Source: Haloarcula regularis
Lineage (GTDB): Archaea; Halobacteriota; Halobacteria; Halobacteriales; Haloarculaceae
Length of the DNA: 64,000 nt
Direction: 5' to 3'
NCBI RefSeq assembly: GCF_029338315.1
Contig: NZ_CP119794.1
Location: 2,852,001 to 2,916,000 of the forward strand
The translations under genes were made by a program, and so were the position numbers. Positions 1 through 8,033 of the stretch are shown one piece after another (the first letter of the stretch is position 1; each line of letters starts with the position of its first letter). The notes below the pieces were generated by a model. The model was not told the origin of the DNA. It did not search any database and was given only the letters and a program-made list of their open reading frames with translations.

Positions 1-138
1 CGTCGACTTGCCGGCGCCGTTCGGGCCGATGAGGCAGACGATCTCCTCGGGGTTCAGATGCAGCGTCAGGTCGTCGAGCACCTGGACCTCCCCGTAGCCG
101 CTGTCGACGTGGGTCAGTTCGAGGACGGGCTCGGTCAT
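1..138 (-). CDS. livF: LIV-type ABC transporter ATPase LivF, partial (first 46 residues)
   Basis: This is the N-terminal 46 residues of the second ATPase of a branched-chain amino acid type (HAAT) importer; the gene runs off the left edge. It opens MTEPVLELTHVDSGYGEVQV and reaches a Walker A motif GPNGAGKST at residues 38-46. The Ser-Gly-Tyr-Gly stretch before it is the usual A-loop region of LivF. Its ATG overlaps the livG stop as ATGA, so it is the last visible gene of the operon receptor-livH-livM-livG-livF. Assignment to LivF rather than a second LivG rests on gene order and the short N-terminus. Confidence 0.85.
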   Translation of the reverse strand, partial: MTEPVLELTHVDSGYGEVQVLDDLTLHLNPEEIVCLIGPNGAGKST

Positions 139-950
139 ACGTTCCCTCCCAGGTAGGCGTCGATGACGCGCTGGTCGGTCTGGACCGCCTTCGGCGGCCC
201 CTCCATGAGCACGTGGCCCTGGTCTAAGACGATGACCGGGTCGGCGAGGTTCATCACGAAGTCCATGTCGTGCTCGATGAGCAAGAACGTCGTGCCCTGC
301 TCGTGCAACCGGCGGATCTGATCGGCGAGCTTGTTCCGCAGCGTCGGGTTGACCCCGGCGGCCGGTTCGTCGAGCAAGAGGAGTTCTGGTTCGGCCAGCA
401 TCGCCCGCGCCAGCTCGACGAGTTTCATCTGCCCGCCCGAGATCTGTGTCGCGGGCTGGGTCGCGAGGTGGTCGATCTCGAACTCTTCGAGGATGCGTTC
501 GGCCTTCTCCAGGTTGGCGCCCTCGCGTTCCCCGACCGTCCCCGGCCGGAAGAACAGGTTCAGGAACGACTCGCCGGGCTGTTCGCGCGGGCCGACGAGC
601 ATCGCCTCGCGGACGGTCATCCCTTCCAGCTTGCGGGGCGTCTGGAACGTCCGGATGAGGCCGTGGTCGGCCACCTCGTACGGTTCCAGCCCCGTCACGT
701 CGGTGCCGTTGACCTCGACGCGGCCCCCGTCCGGTTCGTAGAAGCCCGAGACGAGGTTGAACAGCGTCGACTTGCCGGCGCCGTTCGGGCCGATGAGCCC
801 CGTGATGGTGCCGCGCTCGACGGCGAAGGTGGCGTGGTCGGTGGCTGTCAGCGCGCCGAAGGACTTCTGGAGGTCTTCGACGCGGAGGACGACGTCCTCC
901 TTCAGGTCGGGGTCGGTCGCCCCGCGGGCGGCCTCCGTCTGTTCACTCAT
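135..950 (-). CDS. livG: LIV-type ABC transporter ATPase LivG
   Basis: A 271-residue ATP-binding subunit of a LIV/HAAT importer, acting at the inner face of the membrane with LivF. Walker A GPNGAGKST is at residues 54-62, followed by the ABC signature SGGQMKLVELARAM and Walker B LLLLDEP. The long Q-loop insertion (TFQTPRKLEGMTVREAMLVG) is typical of LivG. I prefer the ATG at 950 to the in-frame GTG at 959, because the ATG gives a tight ATGAGTGA overlap with the livM stop, consistent with translational coupling. Confidence 0.92.
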   Translation of the reverse strand: MSEQTEAARGATDPDLKEDVVLRVEDLQKSFGALTATDHATFAVERGTITGLIGPNGAGKSTLFNLVSGFYEPDGGRVEVNGTDVTGLEPYEVADHGLIRTFQTPRKLEGMTVREAMLVGPREQPGESFLNLFFRPGTVGEREGANLEKAERILEEFEIDHLATQPATQISGGQMKLVELARAMLAEPELLLLDEPAAGVNPTLRNKLADQIRRLHEQGTTFLLIEHDMDFVMNLADPVIVLDQGHVLMEGPPKAVQTDQRVIDAYLGGNV

Positions 951-2169
951 CGGACTCACCCGCCTTGACGCCGCGGACGCCGGACTCGAGTTTCGACGGC
1001 GGGTCGTCGACCACGCTGGGCCAGATGAGTTCCCGCTGTGGCGGGAGCATGCCCTGTGGCCGGTAGCGCATCAGGACCACGATGAGGACGCCGATGAGCA
1101 GGAAGCGAAGCGGCGCGACGTTCGACGAGATGAAGCTCAGGTCGAACTGGAGCGCCACGACGCCCAGGTCGAGCACGAACTCCGAGAGCCCGCTGAGGAA
1201 CCGGGTCCCCTCGCGAATGGTGACGATGACGACGCCGCCGAACAGCGCGCCGCGGTTCGACCCGCTGCCGCCGAGGATGACCGCCACCCAGACGTAGAAC
1301 GTCGTGACCGGGTCCAGGTCGCCGGGGCTCACGAACAGGTTCAGGTGCGCGTAGAAGACGCCCGCAAGCGCCATGATGAGGCTGCCCAGGACGAACGACT
1401 GCATCTTGAACGCGTACGTGTTCTTCCCGAGCGCCCGGGCCAGGTCCTCGTCGGCCCGGATGGTCCGGAGGACCCGCCCCCACGGCGAGCGGTGGGCCCG
1501 CCGGAGGATGCCGTAACTGACGCCGACGAACGCCACGACGACCGCGACGTTCAACAGCGCCCCCCAGAACGGCGTCTCTAAGACGAGCTCCGTCCCCGGG
1601 AACGGGCGGACCACCAGCCCCGGCATCTGCTGGGGGAGCGTCGCCAGCACGGGCCACCCCTCGAAGAACTGCGGGATACCCCGGACGCCGGCGCTCCCGT
1701 TGGTCAGCTGGCGCTCGTTGAGGACGACCAGCCGGACGACCTCAGCGAGCCCGAGCGACGCGATAGCGAGGTAGTCCGCCCGCAGGCGCAGCGTCGGAAT
1801 CCCGATGGCCAGCGCGAGCACGCCGGCGACCGCGAGCGCGACGAACAGGCCCACGATGGGGAGGTACCCGCCCGCGATGGGCGAGGAGTCGGCGCTCATC
1901 AGCGCCGTCCCGTAGGCCCCGATGCCGAAGAAGGCGGCCACGCTGAAGTTGATGAGGCCGCTGAACCCCCACTGGGAGTTCAGGCCGAAGGATAGCAGCG
2001 CGTACATCCCCGCGATGCCGACGAGAAACAGGAAATAGGTCGGCGAGAGCGCCCCCGTCAGCAGGCCCGCAAGCAGCAACACGGCGAAGGCCACGACGGA
2101 GGCGACGACGCCGCGTTCGGCCCGCGTGAGGTCCGCCCAGTACCCCTTCGGGTCGGAGAGGACGCCCAT
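943..2169 (-). CDS. livM: LIV-type ABC transporter permease LivM
   Basis: A 408-residue integral membrane permease. The N-terminus is cytoplasmic and charged, and many hydrophobic helices follow. The segment reading NGSAGVRGIPQF and the later VILGGSGSNRGALFGG are the conserved HAAT-permease loops that contact the ATPases. It pairs with LivH to form the channel. It starts one base after the livH stop and its own stop overlaps the livG ATG by eight bases, so the four genes form one transcript. The substrate cannot be read from the permease; LIV family members carry leucine, isoleucine, valine, other amino acids, amides or urea. Confidence 0.92.
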   Translation of the reverse strand: MGVLSDPKGYWADLTRAERGVVASVVAFAVLLLAGLLTGALSPTYFLFLVGIAGMYALLSFGLNSQWGFSGLINFSVAAFFGIGAYGTALMSADSSPIAGGYLPIVGLFVALAVAGVLALAIGIPTLRLRADYLAIASLGLAEVVRLVVLNERQLTNGSAGVRGIPQFFEGWPVLATLPQQMPGLVVRPFPGTELVLETPFWGALLNVAVVVAFVGVSYGILRRAHRSPWGRVLRTIRADEDLARALGKNTYAFKMQSFVLGSLIMALAGVFYAHLNLFVSPGDLDPVTTFYVWVAVILGGSGSNRGALFGGVVIVTIREGTRFLSGLSEFVLDLGVVALQFDLSFISSNVAPLRFLLIGVLIVVLMRYRPQGMLPPQRELIWPSVVDDPPSKLESGVRGVKAGESDE

Positions 2170-2170
2170 C

Positions 2171-3130
2171 TCAGACCGCCTCCCCGGCGATGCCGTTCGG
2201 GCGGACGAGCAACACGGCCACCATGATCACGAAGGCGATGGCGTTGGCGTACTCGATGCCGATGACGATGCCGAAGCTGTCGGGCACCAGCGGCAGCATG
2301 GCGCCCATCTCGGTGAGGAACCTGATGTCCGAGAGGACGGGCGTCAGCTGGTTGATGACCCCGATGAGGAAGCCACCGAGCATCGCCCCGTAGACCGAGC
2401 CGATGCCGCCGAGGATGACGGCGGCGAAGATGAGCAAGAGGAGGTTAAATCCCATCCGGGGCGACAGCTGGTTGTACAGGCCCAGGAAGACGCCGCCCGA
2501 CCCGGCCAGGCCGGCGCCGATGATCCAGGTCCACAGCTTGACCCGGTCGGTCCGGATGCCGCTCACGCGGGCGAGGTCGGGGTTGTCCGCCATCGCGCGC
2601 ATCTTCCGGCCGAGGTCGGTGTACTGCAACAGCGCGTGCAGGCTCCCGACCAGGATGATCGCCGAGACGACGATGGCCACGTCGTGTAAGGTGACGCGGA
2701 CGCCGTAGGGCAACAGCGCCTCGATGGGCCGGAGCGTCTGGACGTCGAACCGGGTGAAGTCCGCGCCGAATCCCATCTGGATGATGGCCCGGTAGATGAA
2801 CGCGATGCCGATGGAGGTGATGAGCAACTCGATGGACCCGGCGTTCATCCCGTCGTAGACGATCTTCTCCGTGACGACGGCCACGACGGCCGCGGCGACG
2901 ATACCGACCAGGAGCGCCACGAAGAACCCGAGCGGGAGGCCGAGGATCCCGAACCCGAGCCCGCCGACGGCCCCGAAGGTGACGAACGCCGCGTACGCAC
3001 CGACCGTCATGGTGTCCCCGTGGGCGAAGTTCGCGAAGTTCGCGATGCTGTAGATCAGCGACAGCCCGATGCTGCCCAGCACGATGATACTGCTGAACAC
3101 GAGGCCACTGGCGAGTAAGTCAAGGACCAT
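2171..3130 (-). CDS. livH: LIV-type ABC transporter permease LivH
   Basis: A 319-residue hydrophobic permease subunit and partner of LivM. Family hallmarks are the N-terminal GLSLIYSIANFANFAHGDTM segment (the usual G-L-x-L-x-Y-G-x-x-x-x-x-N-x-A-H-G pattern) and the C-terminal loop AAVILGGIGSVYGAMLGG that docks on the ATPase. It lies between the receptor gene (stop seven bases upstream) and livM (one base downstream), as usual for the operon. Length and motifs are normal. Confidence 0.92.
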   Translation of the reverse strand: MVLDLLASGLVFSSIIVLGSIGLSLIYSIANFANFAHGDTMTVGAYAAFVTFGAVGGLGFGILGLPLGFFVALLVGIVAAAVVAVVTEKIVYDGMNAGSIELLITSIGIAFIYRAIIQMGFGADFTRFDVQTLRPIEALLPYGVRVTLHDVAIVVSAIILVGSLHALLQYTDLGRKMRAMADNPDLARVSGIRTDRVKLWTWIIGAGLAGSGGVFLGLYNQLSPRMGFNLLLLIFAAVILGGIGSVYGAMLGGFLIGVINQLTPVLSDIRFLTEMGAMLPLVPDSFGIVIGIEYANAIAFVIMVAVLLVRPNGIAGEAV

Positions 3131-3137
3131 GTCCGGT

Positions 3138-4452
3138 TCAGGATTCGATGAAGCCGGTGCCGACGTAGTCGTGGTCCTGGACCTCCAGGATCTGCAGGAA
3201 GCCCTTGGGGTCCCCGTTCTCGTCCAGGTCGATGGGGCCGCTGACGCCCTGGTAGTCGATGTCGGTCGCGCCGCCGCCGTCTGCGAGGATCTGACTCGCG
3301 GCCTCGAAGGACGTGACCTGTTCGCCCTCCGGACGGGTCACGTCGCGGACGACCTCCTGGAGCGCCGCCCCGGTGAACTCGTCTGCGGCCCAGATGGACA
3401 GCGCCGCGGTGATCACACAGTCGTAGGCGTAGGCCGACCACGCGGTGGGCTGCTCGCCGTAGGCCTCCTCGAAGTCCGCGGCGAACTGCTGATAGTTCTC
3501 CTCCTCGACGGGCGGAGGGGACGACGATCTTCATCCCTTCCATGCTGCCCTCGGGCGTGTTCGAGATGACGTTGTCTCCGGAGACGGAGTCGGCACCGTA
3601 GAACTGCGCCTCGTACCCGCTCGAGTACACCTCGTTGACCATCGTCGCGAACTCGGCCTGGTAGGTGATAAAGAGCCATGCCTCGGCCCCCGAGTCGTTC
3701 ATCTCGGAGACGACGCTGGAGTAGGACTGCTGTTCCTGGTCGTGGGGGCTGTTGTAGGCGATCTCGCCGTCCCAGGCCTCGACGAAGGCGTCCGTCAGCG
3801 ACTGCCCGTAGTCGTTGTTGACGTACGTGACCGCGACCGAGTCGTAGCCGTCCTCGGCGATGATGTTCGACAGCGCGACCGACTGGACGCGACCCGTCGG
3901 CGACATCCGAAGCAGGCCGGGGAAGTCGGTGAGGCCGAGCCCCGTCGAGTTCTGGCTGAGCTGGACGACGTCGGTGCCCTGGACGACGCTCTCGTAGATC
4001 GCCAGCGAGACGCCGGACCCGACCGCGCCGATGAGGAACGGGACCTCGTCCTGGTTGACGAGCTTTTGCGCAGCGGAGACGCCGCCCTGACTCTCGCTCT
4101 CGGAGTCCTCCTCGATGATGGCCAGCTCGCGGCCGTCGATGCCGACCGCGTTGACGACTTCGAGCGCCAGTTCCTTCCCGCGCTGGTTGCGCTGGCCGAA
4201 CGCCGACAGCGACCCGGTCAGGGAGTTCACCATCCCGATCTCGTAGGGGCCGCTGCTCCCGCCGTCGCCGCCCGATTCGGTGTCCGTGTCCTCGCTGCTC
4301 CCGTCGCCGCCGTCGCCACCGTCACCGTCGCTACCCCCGTCGCCGCCGTCGTCCGTCGTGCTGACACAGCCCGCCAGGCCCGCGAGCCCCGCGAGGCCCG
4401 CCGCTTTGAGTACTCGTCGTCGGTCGAACGTGTATTCTGAATCGTCTTGCAT
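3138..4452 (-). CDS. livJ: LIV-type ABC substrate-binding lipoprotein, frame interrupted near 3509-3522
   Basis: Extracellular receptor for the LIV importer. It begins MQDDSEYTFDRRRVLKAAG, a twin-arginine Tat signal, followed by a lipobox LAGC and a Gly/Asp/Ser-rich tether, so it is a Tat lipoprotein. The periplasmic-binding-protein fold follows (EIGMVNSLTGSLSAFG, then VAVTYVNNDYGQ). After KIVVPSA the frame changes: the C-terminal part (VEEENYQQFAADFEEAYGEQ through VGTGFIES) lies in another frame. The span is 438 codons plus one base, fitting a single inserted base in a C-rich run. I read it as one gene with a probable sequencing indel; a true frameshift would leave no receptor for the importer. 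Confidence 0.85.
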
Positions 4453-4480
4453 GGCTATGCCCCACATGGCACAAGGACCA

Positions 4481-4489
4481 CCATTAACC
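4481..4489 (-). promoter_or_regulatory. possible TATA-like box of the liv operon
   Basis: On the minus strand the sequence reads GGTTAATGG, the only A/T-rich element close before the liv receptor start at 4452. The CCATGG palindrome lies directly upstream of it, where a regulator could touch the BRE/TATA region. It is a weak box and the assignment is tentative. Confidence 0.35.
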
Positions 4490-4493
4490 GTGT

Positions 4494-4510
4494 CCCGACC
4501 ATGGACGGGA
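4494..4510. promoter_or_regulatory. CCATGG-centred palindrome, candidate operator (site 1)
   Basis: CCCGACCATGGACGGGA lies in the divergent gap between the liv operon and the proline dehydrogenase gene. Its reverse complement matches 15 bases of the site at 6276-6290 with one end difference. See the matching sites at 6219 and 6276. Position and repetition suggest a shared regulator; no binding is shown. Confidence 0.55.
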
Positions 4511-4524
4511 ATCCCGGGAACTGG

Positions 4525-4536
4525 CGTCTCGAGACG
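4525..4536. repeat. 12-base perfect palindrome in the liv/proline dehydrogenase gap
   Basis: CGTCTCGAGACG is a perfect palindrome midway between the two divergent promoters. It does not resemble the CCATGG sites. It may be a second operator or chance in GC-rich DNA. Confidence 0.3.
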
Positions 4537-4590
4537 GGGATCGTCAGTTTAATTTCAAGGAAAACAACTTGGAATCTTTGGTCGGGGGGG

Positions 4591-4600
4591 CCTATATACC
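4591..4600 (+). promoter_or_regulatory. TATA box of the proline dehydrogenase gene
   Basis: CCTATATACC is centred about 27 bases before the ATG at 4623, the spacing expected for a leaderless haloarchaeal transcript. This spacing is why I prefer ATG 4623 to the upstream GTG at 4617. Confidence 0.65.
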
Positions 4601-4622
4601 GCGGTAGGACCAGCTAGTGGGT

Positions 4623-5450
4623 ATGCTACCACCTATCGCGAGCAACTTCGTCGCGGGCGAGACACAGGGGGCGGCGATGGACCACGTCGACGACCTGAAC
4701 GACCGGGGCGTCGCGGGGATACTGAACCTGCTGGGCGAACACTACGACGACCGGGCGGACGCGGACGCGGACACGCAGGCCTACGTGGACCTCGTGACCG
4801 CGCTGGCCGACCGCGACACCAGGTCCTGTATCTCTGTCAAGCCCAGCCAGATCGGTCTCGACATCGGCGAGGACGTCTTCCGGGAGAACCTCGCGCGAAT
4901 CGTCGAGGCCGCCGACTGTCTGGTCTGGATCGACATGGAGGACCACACGACGACCGACGTCACCCTCGACGCCTTCGAACACCACGCCCGGGAGACCGAC
5001 GGCAACGTGGGTGTCTGCGTCCAGGCCAACCTCAAGCGCACGCGCGAGGACCTCGAACGACTGGCCGACCTTCCGGGGAAGGTCCGGCTGGTCAAGGGCG
5101 CCTACGACGAACCGAAGGAGATCGCCTACAAGAAGAAGGCGGAGGTCGACGAGGCCTACCGGGAGTACCTCGAGTACATGTTCGAGCACTTCGAGGACGG
5201 CATCGCCGTCGGGAGCCACGACCCCGAGATGATCTCGCTGGCCGCCGACCTCCACGCCGAGTACGGCACGCCCTACGAGGTCCAGATGCTCATGGGCGTG
5301 CGCGAGGACGAACAGACTCGTCTCGCCCCCGACGTCGACGTCTACCAGTACATCCCCTACGGCGAGAAGTGGTTCTCGTATTTCTATCGCCGCGTCAGGG
5401 AGCGCAAGTCCAACGCCCTGTTCGCGCTGCGGGCCGTCGTCGGTATCTAG
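4623..5450 (+). CDS. putA: Proline dehydrogenase (PRODH)
   Basis: A 275-residue FAD-dependent PRODH TIM barrel, oxidising L-proline to 1-pyrroline-5-carboxylate. Family motifs are the opening ASNFVAGE, CISVKPSQIGLD, VWIDMEDH, LVKGAYDEPKE (flavin/strand region), YEVQMLMGVRE and the C-terminal RRVRERKSNALFALR, close to the usual R-R-x-x-E-N element. It is the monofunctional short form, with the second step encoded separately at 6329. The stop codon shares the four bases CTAG with the stop of the convergent HTH-10 gene. The liv importer is divergently transcribed, with a candidate operator between them. Confidence 0.9.
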   Translation: MLPPIASNFVAGETQGAAMDHVDDLNDRGVAGILNLLGEHYDDRADADADTQAYVDLVTALADRDTRSCISVKPSQIGLDIGEDVFRENLARIVEAADCLVWIDMEDHTTTDVTLDAFEHHARETDGNVGVCVQANLKRTREDLERLADLPGKVRLVKGAYDEPKEIAYKKKAEVDEAYREYLEYMFEHFEDGIAVGSHDPEMISLAADLHAEYGTPYEVQMLMGVREDEQTRLAPDVDVYQYIPYGEKWFSYFYRRVRERKSNALFALRAVVGI

Positions 5451-6166
5451 GGGTCCAGCAGTTTCGCCTCGGCCTTCCGCAGGTGTTCTAACAGCGTGGT
5501 CTTCGAGACGTCCAGGTCGGCCGCCAGCTCGCGGGTCGACGTGGCGCGTGGCCACTCGTAGTAGCCCGACTCGCGGGCGTGCTCGAAGACGTCGCGCTGG
5601 GCCGCCGTAAGCGAGTCGAGGCGGTCCTCGCGGGCCGACGACGGCGAGTCCGAGGTGGTTATCGACGCGACGTTCACGTCGGCTCCGGCGACCGACTCGA
5701 CGTCATCGAGCGCCGGTTCGATGCGCGAGCGCTCGCCGGCGAAACAGACCTGCCACTCTTCGCGGCCGTCCTCGATGCGGACGGGGGCGCTGTGGACGAA
5801 CCCGTGCTCGAGCAGCGTCGGACAGACCATGTCCGCGGGGTCGTACTCGAGGAAGAACTCGCGGACGACGTTGCCGGGGGCGTTGCGCTGGCGGCCGAAC
5901 CGCTCCTGCAGTTCCTGCAGCTCCCCGGCGCGGTTCGACTCGCTGATCGTCCGGAGCAGCTGTTCGACCTCGTCTTCGGAGTCCCCGAAGGCCGTGAACA
6001 GTCCGTTGACCGACGAGACCCCCGCCTCGCTCGTCGCCGGCGAGTTGTAGACGGCGTGGGCCAGGACGCCGCCGCCTACCTGTTCGGTCGCCTCGATGGC
6101 CCAGCAGTTCGGGTGCCACAGGTCCAGGGTGAGCCTGGTTCCCGACACCGGAATGTCGACACTCAT
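5447..6166 (-). CDS. HTH-10 (bat-type) transcriptional regulator, candidate proline regulator
   Basis: A 239-residue cytosolic regulator. The first two thirds form an alpha/beta sensor region without obvious cofactor residues. The last ~55 residues (LTAAQRDVFEHARESGYYEW then STRELAADLDVSKTTLLEHL) are the HTH-10 DNA-binding domain of haloarchaeal bat-like proteins. It lies between the two genes of proline breakdown and is divergent from the second. The natural inference is that it senses proline or P5C and controls both, probably through the CCATGG palindromes. It ends inside the stop codon of the proline dehydrogenase gene. Confidence 0.85.
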   Translation of the reverse strand: MSVDIPVSGTRLTLDLWHPNCWAIEATEQVGGGVLAHAVYNSPATSEAGVSSVNGLFTAFGDSEDEVEQLLRTISESNRAGELQELQERFGRQRNAPGNVVREFFLEYDPADMVCPTLLEHGFVHSAPVRIEDGREEWQVCFAGERSRIEPALDDVESVAGADVNVASITTSDSPSSAREDRLDSLTAAQRDVFEHARESGYYEWPRATSTRELAADLDVSKTTLLEHLRKAEAKLLDP

Positions 6167-6180
6167 AGATTCTGTATCCC

Positions 6181-6197
6181 TTGTACGCGTTTGTACG
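6181..6197. repeat. Tandem TTGTACG direct repeat, candidate operator
   Basis: TTGTACG occurs at 6181-6187 and again at 6191-6197, one helical turn apart, 15 bases upstream of the HTH-10 gene start. The position fits autoregulation of that gene. This is a candidate only. Confidence 0.35.
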
Positions 6198-6218
6198 TGA
6201 CGGTTTCACAAACCCCGG

Positions 6219-6232
6219 CCGACCATGGTCGG
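6219..6232. promoter_or_regulatory. CCATGG-centred palindrome, candidate operator (site 2)
   Basis: CCGACCATGGTCGG is a perfect 14-base palindrome in the divergent HTH-10/aldehyde dehydrogenase gap. It is the same motif as at 4494 and 6276. Confidence 0.55.
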
Positions 6233-6275
6233 GTGGGGTCCAGCCGCCCGCCTCGGCCCCCTGTCACCGCTCCGA

Positions 6276-6293
6276 CCCGTCCATGGTCGGACG
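6276..6293. promoter_or_regulatory. CCATGG-centred candidate operator (site 3) abutting the ALDH TATA box
   Basis: CCCGTCCATGGTCGG, followed by ACGG, lies immediately upstream of a TATA-like CTATTGG at 6297-6303, itself about 28 bases before the ALDH ATG. The centre is 58 bases from that of site 2. The position next to BRE/TATA fits either activation or repression of the ALDH gene. Confidence 0.55.
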
Positions 6294-6328
6294 GGGCTAT
6301 TGGCTCTCCGGCGTGGTAGGTCGACGCA

Positions 6329-7852
6329 ATGGGAGCGACACATCAGCACTACATCGACGGCGAATGGACGGACGGAACCGGGTCGGACTCGTTTTCGAGC
6401 GAGAATCCGGCGACGGGCGAGCCCCTCGGCGAGTTTCCCCGTGGGACCCCCGAGGACGTAGAGCGCGCGGTCGCGGCCGCCGAGGACGCCTACGAGGACT
6501 GGCGCGCGCTCTCCCGCATCGACCGCGCGGAGTACCTCTGGGACGTCTTCCACGCCCTGAAGTCGAACGTCGACGAGTACGCCGAGATCGTCACCCGCGA
6601 GTGCGGGAAGGAGATCAGCGAGGGCCGGGCCGACGTCGTCGAGGCTGCCCACATGGTCGAGTGGGCCGCGGGCGACGCCCGCCACCCCAGCGGCGACGTC
6701 GTCCCCTCCGAGGTCGCGGCGAAAGACGCCTACATGCGCCGCAAGCCCCGCGGCGTTGTGGGCTGTATCACGCCGTGGAACTTCCCCATCGCCATCCCCT
6801 ACTGGCACATGGCCGTCGCGCTCGTGGAGGGCAACACCGTCGTGTTCAAGCCCGCCGAGCAGACGCCCAAGTGCGCCGACGTCATCGCCCAGCTGTTCGT
6901 CGACGCCGGCCTGCCCGACGGCGTGTTCAACATGGTCCACGGCTTCGGCGACGCCGGCAACGCCATCGTCGAGTCCGACACCGTCGAGACGGTCCTCTTT
7001 ACCGGCTCGGCGGAGGTCGGCCACAAGATCGCCGACGCCGTCGGCGGCGTCCCCGGCAAGCGGGCCGCCTGCGAGATGGGCGGGAAGAACGCCGTGGTCG
7101 TCACCGAACACGCCGACATGGACATCGCCGTCCACTCGGCGGTGATGTCCTCGTTCAAGACGACCGGCCAGCGCTGTGTCTCCTCGGAGCGCCTCATCGT
7201 CCACACGGACGTCTACGATGCGTTCAAAGAGCGCTTCGTCGACGTCGCCTCGAAGGTCGCCGTCGGTGATCCCCTCTCCGAGGACACGTTCATGGGCCCG
7301 CTCATCGAGGCCGACCACAAGGAGAAGGTCATCGGGTACGCCGACGTCGCCCGCAAGGAGGGCGTGAACGTCCTCGTCGACCGCACGGAGCTCGACGCCG
7401 ACGAGATTCCCGACGGCCACGAGGCCGGCCACTGGGTCGGCCCGTTCGTCTACGAGGCCGACCCCGACGACGACCTGCGCTGTACGCACGAGGAGGTCTT
7501 TGGCCCCCACGTCGCGCTCATGGAGTACGACGGCGACATCGAGCGGGCCGTCGAGATCCAGAACGACACCGCCTACGGCCTGGCGGGCGCCATCGTCTCC
7601 GAGGACTACCGCCAGATAAACTACTACCGCGACCACGCCGAGCTGGGACTGGCCTACGGCAACCTCCCCTGCATCGGCGCGGAGGTCCAGCTGCCCTTCG
7701 GCGGCGTCAAGAAGTCCGGCAACGGTTTCCCCTCGGCCCGCGAGATAATCGAGGCCGTCACCGACCGGACCGCGTGGACGCTCAACAACTCGAAGGACAT
7801 CCAGATGGCACAGGGCCTGTCTGCGGACATCGTCACGAGCGACGATGACTGA
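6329..7852 (+). CDS. Aldehyde dehydrogenase, probable 1-pyrroline-5-carboxylate dehydrogenase
   Basis: A 507-residue NAD(P)-dependent aldehyde dehydrogenase. Visible motifs are the cofactor segment GCITPWNFP, FTGSAEVGHKI, the general base in EMGGKNAVVV (E249) and the nucleophile in GQRCVSSERL (C283), 34 residues apart as in the superfamily, plus the C-terminal EEVFGPHVAL. Substrate choice is not fixed by these motifs. P5C dehydrogenase is inferred from the neighbouring proline dehydrogenase gene, HTH-10 gene and shared operator motif; an alpha-aminoadipic semialdehyde type activity is an alternative. Its last eight bases overlap the start of a mini zinc protein gene. Confidence 0.85.
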   Translation: MGATHQHYIDGEWTDGTGSDSFSSENPATGEPLGEFPRGTPEDVERAVAAAEDAYEDWRALSRIDRAEYLWDVFHALKSNVDEYAEIVTRECGKEISEGRADVVEAAHMVEWAAGDARHPSGDVVPSEVAAKDAYMRRKPRGVVGCITPWNFPIAIPYWHMAVALVEGNTVVFKPAEQTPKCADVIAQLFVDAGLPDGVFNMVHGFGDAGNAIVESDTVETVLFTGSAEVGHKIADAVGGVPGKRAACEMGGKNAVVVTEHADMDIAVHSAVMSSFKTTGQRCVSSERLIVHTDVYDAFKERFVDVASKVAVGDPLSEDTFMGPLIEADHKEKVIGYADVARKEGVNVLVDRTELDADEIPDGHEAGHWVGPFVYEADPDDDLRCTHEEVFGPHVALMEYDGDIERAVEIQNDTAYGLAGAIVSEDYRQINYYRDHAELGLAYGNLPCIGAEVQLPFGGVKKSGNGFPSAREIIEAVTDRTAWTLNNSKDIQMAQGLSADIVTSDDD

Positions 7853-7973
7853 CGCGACGCGGACGGGTGCACTGACCGAGCGCTGTCCGGCCTGTAGCGG
7901 TCGGCTGACCGGTCCCTTCGGACTGGAGCGCTGTGACCTCTGTTGCTGGAGCCCGCGACGGGGCGCCGACTGA
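7845..7973 (+). CDS. Mini zinc-ribbon protein (42 aa) overlapping the ALDH gene end
   Basis: An ATG eight bases before the ALDH stop opens a 42-residue frame, MTDATRTGALTERCPACSGR onwards. It carries CPAC at C14/C17 and CDLC at C30/C33, then CW: two cysteine knuckles that could bind one zinc. Haloarchaea encode many such sub-60-residue CPxC proteins. The overlap implies cotranslation with the ALDH. The function is unknown; an accessory or regulatory role in proline catabolism is only a guess from context. Confidence 0.6.
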   Translation: MTDATRTGALTERCPACSGRLTGPFGLERCDLCCWSPRRGAD

Positions 7974-8033
7974 GCGGCCGCTGGCGCCGGTTTTCCGCGT
8001 TCGAAAGACGAGTACTGTCAGGGCTCGCGCGCC

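Noticed and set aside
6206..7636. A 476-codon minus-strand frame opposite the aldehyde dehydrogenase
   Set aside because: Val/Gly/Asp-rich antisense shadow of the ALDH gene with no motif; the ALDH catalytic residues prove the plus strand frame.
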